Below, piece by piece: positions 8,526 through 16,389 of a stretch of 17,500 nucleotides of DNA. How positions within the stretch are numbered: position 1 is the first letter of the stretch; each line of letters opens with the position of its first letter. The stretch spans positions 13,808,652 to 13,826,151 of the forward strand of contig CM018893.1 of the NCBI GenBank assembly GCA_009663005.1. Direction: 5' to 3'. Below the pieces are notes generated by a model. It searched no databases. It was given only the letters and a program-made list of their open reading frames with translations, and was not told the origin of the DNA. Made by a program: the position numbers and the translations under genes. The DNA is from Actinidia chinensis. Lineage: Eukaryota > Streptophyta > Magnoliopsida > Ericales > Actinidiaceae.

Positions 8526-9870
8526 TTCTCCTCTCTTGAAAAGGAAATTTGTCCTCAATCAAGTTCATCACTACCAGCAAAAGGACTCAAATCAGAAATA
8601 TTGGAAGGTAGCACTTACATTATATTCACCGGGTAAGTCCGTTGTGTAATGCATGTCATTTATATTCGTTCCAAGACTTGGAACGGTCCGTCCCCTCTGG
8701 GTATACCTTGTATTTTCTTGTTGAGTTGGGAACCGCTCCTTCGCATGTGTACCAACCATCTCCAGGTTCAAAAACTACCTGTTTTCCACCCTTTATTGGC
8801 TTGTTTCGTGCATATTGGCTCAGTCTTCTTTCTTTCCAATGTTGAGTTTTGCTTTCTCATGGATCTGCTTTACAGTTCACAGCCTTTCTTTTTCCATCCA
8901 AATTCACATTCCTGGTCACGGTAATGAGAAATAATCCAAATGAGTTAAAATTAAAAAACATAAACAATCTCACTCAAATGGTGAAATTTAGTAGCACGAA
9001 TGACCATAACGATTATAAAGCCAATTCAACATGCGGCAAACAATCTTCCATGTTTTTAAATATTTTTCTTTATAATTGCCCGCAACAAAGTGATAGAGTC
9101 CTATTTACTACTTCTGTTTGAACCATCGTTTGAGGAAATGACATAGTTGAAAACAACAACTTGGTTGCCTTCCTCATTTGCCCATAAAGTCTTCCAGAAA
9201 TAACTCAAAAATTTAGCATCTCTATCAGAACCAATTGTTCTAGGTAGACCATGTAAACGCACAATTTTCTTTAAAGAACAGCTCGGCAACAGTGACGATC
9301 ATCAGTTTTGGAACATGGAATAAAATTTGCCATTTTTGAAATCTGTCCACAACAATCAAAACTGAATCTTCCCGCCGTTTAGACCTAGGTAACCCAACCA
9401 AACTATTTGGAAATATCATCCATGGCTCACTAGGATAGAAGAGGAGTATACAACCGTGGTGCTGCACTCGAGACTTAGCTTGCTTACAGGTGGATACACC
9501 GTCCACCTCCTCTCATGTCTCGTTTCATATGTGGCCATAAAACTGTTCCTGCAAAATACTAAGTCTTTGGCAATTCCAAAATGTCCCATCAAGCCTCCAC
9601 TCATGGGGAGTCTCTAAACAGCAATTCTCCTCTCACGAGCAATTAGTTAGGCACGCAGAATTTGTTCTCACGAAAACAAGAATCCAATCATGCCTAAAAT
9701 CCCTTCTATTTTTGGCGGAGTTCCTCGCCTTCAATTTATAATTCTTCACATTTCTTCATCTGCACAAAAATCATGGTCCCTGTTTCATATAATTCCTTTA
9801 ATTTGCGTCAAAACCAAGTATTTAGCATCAAGAGTTGAAAGCAACACGTACCTGCGAGAAAGTGCATCGT
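8425..9870 (-). pseudogene. Inner element integrase, frameshifted, tail entering the 3' LTR
   Basis: The minus strand shows the zinc-finger part with GGLMGHFGIAK (about 9600-9565) and a CKQAKSR block (about 9480). The core follows, with EPW, VGLPRSKR and VVDRF (about 9410-9330), then [30 protein letters not shown] (about 9265-9170) and a DG block near 9120. The C-terminal part has an EPGDxW-type block (about 8765) and SDLSPF (about 8590). The frame then appears to pass the polypurine tract into the LTR, where a GPITRARAK-like basic tail is readable (about 8470-8430). The first catalytic Asp near 9405 is disrupted, and frame changes are frequent. Confidence 0.85.
8526..8540 (-). other. Inner element polypurine tract
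   Basis: On the minus strand TTCAAGAGAGGAGAA ends immediately before the LTR start TGATGAGG. A purine run at this position primes plus-strand DNA synthesis in LTR retrotransposons. Confidence 0.8.
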
Positions 9871-10330
9871 GCAACGACGTTTTCTTAGCCCCTTTCTTGG
9901 TATCGGATAACGTAAGTCGAAATGTCTAGAATGAAACTCCATTCATCGGGCATCGTCTTTGTTTTTTCGTTTATGCTGGCCCTTTTAAATGTTTCAAGAC
10001 TCATCATGATCTGTAGGTCACGATTTCTCTATGGCCATAGGTAGTGGACTCATGGCTCCAACACCCTAACCATGCATACATACAGCTCCTTATCTAAGTC
10101 TGGGTAGTTTTAAGGCTGCCCCCACTTAGTTTCTCACGGAAGTAAGCTATTGGTCGTCATCTTGCATTAAAACGGCGCCTATCCCATACCTGAAGCATCA
10201 CATTCACTTTCACAACATTTTCGCCCAAATTGGGCAAAGATAATAACGGAAGCGTTGGTCACTTTGCTTGATCATTGAAATGGCCCTTTTCTTGTTTCGC
10301 CTCCCCACTAAAAAACAAACCCCACATTTT
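9870..10330 (-). pseudogene. Inner element RNase H
   Basis: This domain degrades the RNA strand during reverse transcription. Minus-strand reading gives a CDASG block with the catalytic Asp followed by GAVLMQDD (about 10200-10160). Further down it gives DHESLKHL-like sequence with a conserved Asp (about 10005), then VIRY and an ENVVA block (about 9905-9860) that begins the connection to integrase. Frame changes occur between the motifs. The domain sits directly downstream of RT, as in all gypsy elements. Confidence 0.8.
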
Positions 10331-11254
10331 TTCTTGATTACTTCCGTAAGTGGTCTACTAATGTGTCTGAAATCTTTCACAAACCGTCGTATAAACTAGC
10401 AGTCCCTGAAAACTCCTCACATTACCTACGGTTTTTGTGGGATCAGGCCATTCTTGGAGGCACGTAGCTTCTCCGCCTGTCAACATGTAGGCCCTGTGCA
10501 CTCAGCAACAAAGCCTAGAAACACAAGATTTCTGTACAAAGGTACACTTCTTCAGATTACAAATAACTTTCTTTTCTAAGCACATCTAAAACAATTTTTA
10601 AATGTTGTACTAATCATCTAAGTTTTTGCTATATATGAGGATATCATCAAAATATACAACACACTTTTTTCCGATATGCATGCAAAATATGATTCATTAA
10701 ACGCATGAATACTCGGAGCATTAGTTTAGACAAATGCATTCTAACCACTCGTACATCCATATTTAGTTTGAATGCAGTTTTCACTCACTCGCCTTCTTTC
10801 ATTCTGATTTGATGATATCCACTTTTCAGTCAATTTTAGAAAATACACAAACCAATCAATCAATCTACATATCATCTAACGAGGAATAGGATGACGATAC
10901 TTTACCTTATATTGTTTATTACTCGTCACAAACGCCATTCTCCTGTCCCATCCTTCTAGGAACTACCAAAACTGGACTGTACATGGAACTCATGCTTTCC
11001 CTAACATACCTACCCTTTTCTAACAATTCACTAACCTGCCTTTACCTGCCTTTGAAGCTCCTTTGTCTCGTCGGGTTGCTCCTATAAGCTGGTCTGTTTG
11101 GAATGGAACGCCGGTACAAAATAAAAATCAAATCTGATGCTTCACACACACAGATTCCTCGATTGGAGGTAAACCAGTGGCGGCATCTCATCGTAAAAAC
11201 ATCCTCAAATTCCTGCAACAGAGATACAACATAACTAGGTATAAACAAAGTCAA
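10330..11254 (-). pseudogene. Inner element reverse transcriptase
   Basis: The N-terminal part reads PSYVVSLLQEFEDVF then SIPNRPAYRSNP (about 11240-11065), typical of gypsy RT. The catalytic palm motif VVYFDDILIY is intact at about 10631-10660, with both Asp residues. Other palm and thumb stretches are recognisable but out of frame with each other. The preserved YFDD argues that the breaks are recent or are sequencing indels. Confidence 0.88.
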
Positions 11255-11740
11255 TCCGTTAGTTTAATAAATGCCTCCCTGTACAAGAGTACAATCATAT
11301 CATCGGCTGATTTGAAAAACATTGCTCTCTTTATTTCTTTCTTTGGGCTTTTTGCATACAAAATTCTTTTGTTTTCTCTCTGTTTTTACCTCAATGGGCC
11401 GGATCATAATTGCCTTTTCTCTCCTCTTTGTTTCCCCTCGGCCTCTCTCCTCCTTTTCACTCATCTTTTTTTGTTCACTCTCTTTTTGTAAGCTCACTTG
11501 ATCTTCATGAACTTGTTTTAGGTGATCAAGGTACAAGGGTTATGTGTCGTTGATTACGTACAAATGAATATTTATAATTCGTGAACCCCTCATGCTTTTT
11601 CACCCGCCTATCGAACTGCCATGGTCGTCCTTAACAACAAGTGCCCAGCTTGCATCGGTACTACCCAACAAGTCACACAGAACTTCATCTTCATATTACC
11701 GATTCGGAACGCCAAACCAACACCTGTGTTTAGTCACCTC
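11255..11740 (-). pseudogene. Inner element protease-RT linker, Lys/Glu-rich
   Basis: The minus strand between protease and RT encodes a low-complexity, highly charged stretch (about 11500-11330) rich in Lys, Glu and Arg, followed by a basic segment. Such charged linkers are usual between PR and RT in this kind of element. No domain is recognised. On the plus strand the same DNA is pyrimidine-rich and gives a spurious hydrophobic ORF. Confidence 0.6.
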
Positions 11741-11793
11741 ACTCACCACTATATTTCAACCATTACAATTTATAGGCTTAGGATGGCAATATC

Positions 11794-11836
<43 letters not shown>

Positions 11837-11913
11837 GTAACAACTACCACCATCACTAATTACGCTACATTCCTTGTCCTTGACATAGCCATCTAGTGTA
11901 AAAGATGTTCTCA

Positions 11914-11956
<43 letters not shown>

Positions 11957-11990
11957 TCTCCTTGCCACTAACGTCATGCATCAGGAGCTA
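11740..11990 (-). pseudogene. Inner element aspartic protease
   Basis: The protease cleaves the gag-pol polyprotein. An unbroken minus-strand frame (11756-11977) contains DGYVKDKECSVISDGGSCYN followed by VASTTMVDKLGLP. DGGSC (about 11846-11860) is the retropepsin active-site loop, in the DGGS form common in plant gypsy elements. The domain is short, as expected for a homodimeric protease. It lies between the gag zinc knuckle and RT. Confidence 0.85.
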
Positions 11991-12078
11991 AATATTCTCC
12001 TCATAGGCATCCTCTAATGGAGACATGATTCAGATCATCTTCGTCATCGTCCCTCATTTTCTCCAATTATCCCATCCT

Positions 12079-12079
<1 letters not shown>

Positions 12080-12124
<45 letters not shown>

Positions 12125-13032
12125 TGCCTTGGACATTTAAAGCTTTAATATCACGATTATGGGATAGGAGTTTCGTTTTACCATGACTTTCTTTTCTTGC
12201 TTGAGGCTCACAGGCCTTTGGTTTGGATATATGGAGGACGTTTGGGCCTCTCTTCTTTCTTGGATAATTCGATCTCCAAGAATTGGATTGCCAATCTGGA
12301 TGAAGGTCGTTATTGCCCCTCTCTTGATTTGTTGCTCATTTTGCAGCTTTTGCCCATTCTCTATCTCTACATATGTTGCAACTCACCACATTAGCAATCC
12401 CTGATTTAAGCCATTAGAAAAACGAGCCATGGCTGCTCTGCTTCTTCGGTCCTTCTTCCACATTTGCCCTAATAATCATACAATCTCCATCTCTTTGTAT
12501 AGTCTTCACACTACTCGATTGCCCTTGTCCGTGAGACTTGCATTTTTGATATACAAGCCTCTTGTAGAATGGCTTGGGAACAAGCGTTTCTCATCACGGA
12601 CTGCATGTCTTCCCATTCGCAATTGGACGTCTCCACTCCGTTCCTGCCACTAACTAATTGATCCCACCAAATCACAGCATAGTCTAAATTCAATCACCCA
12701 CAGCGCTATTTTTTTCCTCTTTTGGCTTCGAGTAGTGCAATCAAACACGAGTTCCATCTTCTTCCATTCAAGATAAGACTTCAGGATCGATTTTCCTTGA
12801 AACGACGGAAACCTTCAGCTTTATAACCTCTAAAGTTTATCATCCCCTTGGTTTCTATCAATCTCATATCTCGTCCATCCTCCTACGCCTACACCCACGG
12901 AATCCTCCTCCTCGCCGTACTCATCCCATAGTAATTACTACCTTCTTCTCTAACTAGAGCTCCCTCTCTCCTACGGCTCGTGGAACAGGTTGTGACTGCT
13001 CCGCGCGTGAGTTCTCTAATTGATCTAAGCGT

Positions 13033-13063
<31 letters not shown>

Positions 13064-13080
13064 TCTGTCATCTCCCCCAC
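12080..13080 (-). pseudogene. Inner element gag (capsid and CCHC zinc knuckle)
   Basis: Gag forms the virus-like particle and packages RNA. The likely start is ATG at 13078-13080, giving MGEMTEMRGELEQLHETLRS, a helical N-terminus. The capsid part has YAVIWWDQLVSGRNG (about 12680-12635), the conserved retrotransposon-gag tryptophan motif. Near 12145-12090 a nucleocapsid knuckle reads KCPRQGHIASQC, lacking only the first Cys codon, which has lost one base. The frame changes several times between these parts. Confidence 0.83.
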
Positions 13081-13549
13081 GAATGCCTCCTTCCAAAGCT
13101 TAGATCCGCTGGACTGGAAGAATCATCAAGTAGTGCTTTTTAATCTCTGTTTGCAGACATGTTTTCTACAAAATAAGATTAGAAGAACAAAACACAAAAA
13201 AATGACCTACACCTCCCTTACGTGTTTCACCTCGAATAATGAATTCCTCAACGTTGTGTTTCCACACATAAATTTGGCTAAACCCTCATATTGTCTTCCC
13301 TGTTGCCCCCCTCTTTTCACACTGGTTTATTTCTCAAAAAGTTCTTATCAACTATATCAAAACAAGTATCATAATTTCTAGTCCCGTTTCCGCCGCACAC
13401 CCGAAGAGAGATTTCTTAGGTTCACCCAAACGAATCACAAAGAGACTGGTTTAACAAAATATTAGGACAAATATCAAAGACGATTTCCTACAATCAGAAT
13501 TTTTCCTCGAAATATTAATGCATGGAATCAAGATAACAATTTTTTTTTT

Positions 13550-13601
<52 letters not shown>

Positions 13602-13679
13602 ACCTTGATCAAATGTACTAGAATTGATCAACGAAATTCAATAAGAGCAAAGATAGATTAACTAACCTGATGTTAGAAT
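13081..13679 (-). other. Inner element untranslated leader
   Basis: This AT-rich stretch of about 600 bp lies between the primer-binding site and the gag start in element orientation. It contains the long T/A homopolymer tract at 13540-13600. No coding motif was seen. The plus-strand ORF at 12980-13381 has no recognisable features. Confidence 0.6.
13540..13600. repeat. Poly(T) tract (poly(A) on the element strand)
   Basis: There are 61 bases of T interrupted by only two C, at 13560 and 13562. It sits in the leader of the inner element about 85 bp from the primer-binding site. The length may be unreliable in the assembly. Confidence 0.9.
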
Positions 13680-13697
13680 CCTAAGCTCTGATAACCA
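13680..13697 (-). other. Inner element primer-binding site, tRNA-iMet type
   Basis: On the minus strand TGGTTATCAGAGC (13697-13685) starts two bases after the end of the 5' LTR. It matches the standard plant TGGTATCAGAGC, complementary to the 3' end of initiator tRNA-Met, with one extra T. The site primes minus-strand cDNA synthesis. Confidence 0.85.
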
Positions 13698-13699
13698 AA

Positions 13700-14431
13700 T
13701 GATACGACCCCGTGGTCGTTGTAACGAACCCCGTATCAAGTATTGTTGCCTAAGACCTTTCTACGTTCTGTTTAGATGGAAACCGTTACCCAACACCTAT
13801 AAAGTAGATGTGAACCGTGGTATAACGGAGGACGCCACAATCAAGGGTAAATACTCGATGATAAGTCAAGATGAACGCCACAGAGAAATATCTGATAAGT
13901 TCAAAGGAGTAGTTCTCAAGAGAACATAAGATAAATACTCTCACGCACTACTCCATACAACTCCTCCCCCTCTCAAAGGACAGATCACAATTTCTACTAC
14001 TAAGGCCACAAAGATCAGCCTTAGATTCTTAAACTAAGAAAACTTTGGCCTCAATAGGGAAGTCCAACCTAACTTTATCTCTTAATTTTCACACTCCTAA
14101 AAATTCTGCCATAAACAACTTCAATTTTAAAAAGACAAGCATACATTAACTCCTATTTCAGCCCAAAGTTGTGCAACAAGAATCCCATTTAAGGAAGTCA
14201 GCTCCCCATTTGTCCTATTGACTTTCCTTTGGACTTGAATCATGCTTCTTATGGCTGGATATTTTGTTCATCACCCATAATGGGCCTCACTTGCTTGTTT
14301 GAGCCCAAATCCCTTGAATCAGCCCCTTACATGCATTTTGAATTTCCTTGGCACGTGCTCCTTGTAATTGGGCCAATGGACTTGATGGATCCTGCATCCT
14401 GGATCTCGGTGTTAGCCATGTCCTCATATCA
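13700..14431 (-). repeat. Inner element 5' LTR
   Basis: It starts TGATACG and ends CCTCATATCA on the plus strand. It is the counterpart of 7793-8525 and carries the same shared blocks throughout. In element orientation it is the upstream LTR and should contain the promoter. A TATA-like CATAAATAAG seen in the other LTR (about 8330-8340) is altered here (about 14245), so no promoter is called. CACGTG lies at 14352-14357 and CCAATGG at 14373-14379. Confidence 0.92.
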
Positions 14432-14436
14432 CCGCG
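14432..14436. repeat. Target-site duplication, right copy (CCGCG)
   Basis: It directly follows the TATCA terminus of the inner element and is identical to 7788-7792. Confidence 0.88.
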
Positions 14437-14720
14437 TGTTCAAAACATCAAGGTAAACATGGAGCAACTCTCCCTCGTCCCGGGGTGGATAGGAGTGGAG
14501 GCTTGTCAGATATTTTTTGAATTTGGCGCCCACCTCGGCTCCATCCCACGAGAACTTAGCATTTTTGCGCAGGAGCTTAAAAAATGGGCGGCACTTTGTC
14601 TGAAAATTACTGATGAAAACGATTGAGTGTTGCTGCCATCCCGGTAGTTTTCTGCACTTCTTTGGCATTCTTGGTCGATATCTGGTCTAAAATGGCAGCA
14701 ATTCTGTTCTGGGTCGCTTC
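14437..14720 (-). pseudogene. Outer element RNase H, upstream part, truncated by the insertion
   Basis: One minus-strand frame reads FQTKCRPFFKLLRKNAKFSW (about 14608-14550), FKKYLTS and GELLHVYLDVL (about 14475-14440), the tether and first strand of the gypsy RNase H. It runs straight into the duplicated CCGCG. The next residues of the domain are found at 7787 downward. An upstream piece, NAKEVQKTTGMAATLNRF (about 14665-14610), closes the RT thumb and is shifted in frame. Confidence 0.88.
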
Positions 14721-15480
14721 AATCCCTCGTCTCGTGACTAGATGCCAAGAATTTTTCCCGAGCCAAACACCCAAAGGCACATTTCGCTGCATTGAGTCTG
14801 AGCTTATGTTGCGGAGGATTTCGAATACTTCTCGGCCAGTCCCTGAGGTGGGTCCGAGTCTTCTTTTGCTTTGTCACCACCATGTCCATCGATGTAAGGG
14901 GCATCCATGGTCTTACCCAGACGTGGATTGAACATCTTTGTTTACATTCTCTGGTATGTGTCCCTGCGTTCCTTTAGCCGCAAAAGGCAATGACTTTATA
15001 GCAAAACACTCCCCTGGGGGTCCATGAACGCAGTCTTCTGTTGATCCGGTCCGGCAGAGCATTTGATGATATCCTCTGTACGCGTTTGAGAACTCATTCG
15101 GGCATGTCCCCGAGGTGCTTCAACCAACTGATCAACTTTTTTTGGCATGGGAAACAGTCTTTGGACAGCCCTGTTGAGGTTGGTGAATCGACGCAGCACC
15201 CGCCATTTTCCCCGTTTTCCTTTGTACCACACTGTATTCCGACATCCATTGGGGTAAAGGACTTCGACTATTGCGTCCGCCTTCCCTGATACTCTCCACT
15301 TTCTTCAATCACGACATCCACATTACTCGGAGCCAACCCTCCTCCCCTTTGTTTGACCGTCGGACTTTTTCGGTTGAACGTTCACTCGTGCCCCTGATAA
15401 AGTTGGGTCGATTCTCGGCCATTTCATAAGGGGTCCATGCAAAAGGTCTTTCGTGTTTGGCTTTCAGGAATTTGGTTAGC
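14720..15480 (-). pseudogene. Outer element reverse transcriptase
   Basis: The N-terminal region has a KFLKAKHERPFAWTPYEM stretch (about 15475-15425) and an IVEVLYPN block (about 15265). The fingers and palm follow, with KRGKWRV, FTNLNRAV, VDQLVEA and GHARMS (about 15220-15105), QKTAFMDPQG (about 15030-15000) and the YIDDM-type catalytic site near 14905-14890. The thumb reads KTRTHLRD, KLRLNAAKCAFG (about 14865-14780) and HLVTRRGIEA. These are strongly Tat-like. The catalytic site is broken by one extra base between its two Asp codons. Confidence 0.9.
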
Positions 15481-15880
15481 TCGGACCTCCTCTCGCATCA
15501 TTCAGGCCTGAATCCACGAGAAAGAATCGATCTGAGCCTGGTTCGGTCCAATTCCATAGCGCACCAATTCCTCGATTACCTTGGCCTCGGGATCCGAACC
15601 CACATCCTCCAATACTTCCATGTCTCACTCGATCATTTGAACTTAACCTTCCTTCATCACATCTTGGTCGACACTGGGCCAGGTAGCATGTGTTGCGCCA
15701 CTTGGTCCTCCATAATGGTCTCCCTCGCCTCGAGGCGTAGGAACTTATGGCTAATGGAGTATGGAGGCCACCCCTTTCATTTTTGTGCAACCGTCCCCTT
15801 CACGATAGCATTATATGGTGATGGTATAATCCACCACCCACGAATCTTCGTCAATCAGTTCTTGGGAGCCTGCTCTTGTT
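15480..15880 (-). pseudogene. Outer element protease-RT linker
   Basis: Minus-strand coding is readable in pieces: KMKGVAS-type sequence (about 15775-15755), CYLAQCRPRCDE (about 15690), an acidic DPEAKVIEELVRYGIGPNQ block (about 15590-15540) and DRFFLVDSGLND (about 15530-15490). This region lies between protease and RT in Tat elements. No enzymatic motif is expected. Frame changes occur at several points. Confidence 0.7.
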
Positions 15881-16130
15881 TTGAGAGAGACGTTCCCAAG
15901 GCCAATGCTCCGGAGCATTAAACCACCACTATAGGAGTCGTGTTGTTTCAAGTTGGTCCTTGGGGATGTTTTAATTGTTGAATAAATCATAGTACATTAC
16001 CTCGACCGAGCTTCCGGTAATCCACTAGGATTCTTTTGACATCGTACCCACCGATCCTAAGCTGCACCACTATGGGTCCGAGTGAGGTGTTGTACCCTTT
16101 CGAGCTCCCGCTCTAGAAAAGGTGACACAG
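15880..16130 (-). pseudogene. Outer element aspartic protease
   Basis: The minus strand reads [18 protein letters not shown] (about 16075-16022), the strand leading into the retropepsin active site, ending on the catalytic Asp. The following Thr-Gly-Ser-Ser codons are present but displaced by one inserted base (about 16020-16008). A NAPEHWPLGTS stretch (about 15915-15885) then belongs to the C-terminal part. Order and motif fit a Tat gag-pol protease. Confidence 0.8.
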
Positions 16131-16389
16131 TCCCTCTCTGTCTCGGCTGTCTTTATCTCTTCAGGCAGTGATTGTACTGGGAGTACCTCGTTCATGTTGC
16201 TTGATCATGCGGATTTCGCCTCCGGTTTTGCTCTCCCAGATTGGTGTCTTTTCGGGCACCCCGTATCATGTGGATGGTGCCTAGGGCAAGTCTTTCATCC
16301 TCTGCTTCTCCCCTCCCTCTGTTCTCCTCCCCCTGACTCCGGTGGGCCTCTTGTTGTTGGCTTCGCTTCTACCCGCCGCTTCTGCCCAG
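16131..16389 (-). other. Spacer between outer gag knuckle and protease
   Basis: No recognisable domain was seen. Tat elements usually have a variable region here, and the minus-strand frame is broken. The plus-strand ORF spanning 16122-16604 is the complement of gag and this spacer. Confidence 0.45.

Larger units (their letters stand above)
7793..14431 (-). mobile_element. Inner Ty3/gypsy LTR retrotransposon, full length, nested
   Basis: Two LTRs of 733 and 732 bp bound an internal region. In minus-strand order it has a primer-binding site, gag, protease, RT, RNase H, integrase and polypurine tract. A CCGCG target duplication flanks it. The RT-before-integrase order defines Ty3/gypsy. The LTRs start TGATGAGGA in element orientation and pol appears to overlap the 3' LTR. 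Both recall CRM-type chromoviruses, but no chromodomain could be demonstrated, so the lineage is tentative. Coding is broken by many small frameshifts. Total length is 6.64 kb. Confidence 0.93.

Noticed and set aside
11177..11491. Plus-strand hydrophobic ORF, possible membrane protein
   Set aside because: It is the complement of the Lys/Glu-rich protease-RT linker and of the RT start. The phenylalanine/leucine-rich composition is a by-product.
13540..13600. Poly(A) tail of a LINE or SINE inserted on the minus strand
   Set aside because: No non-LTR coding, SINE body or flanking duplication was seen. The tract sits at a plausible place inside the inner element's leader.
15457..15921. Plus-strand ORF of 154 codons containing HHILVDTGPGS, resembling an aspartic protease active site
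   Set aside because: It is the complement of the outer element's protease-RT linker. The real protease is on the minus strand near 16020, and no other protease features accompany the plus-strand motif.
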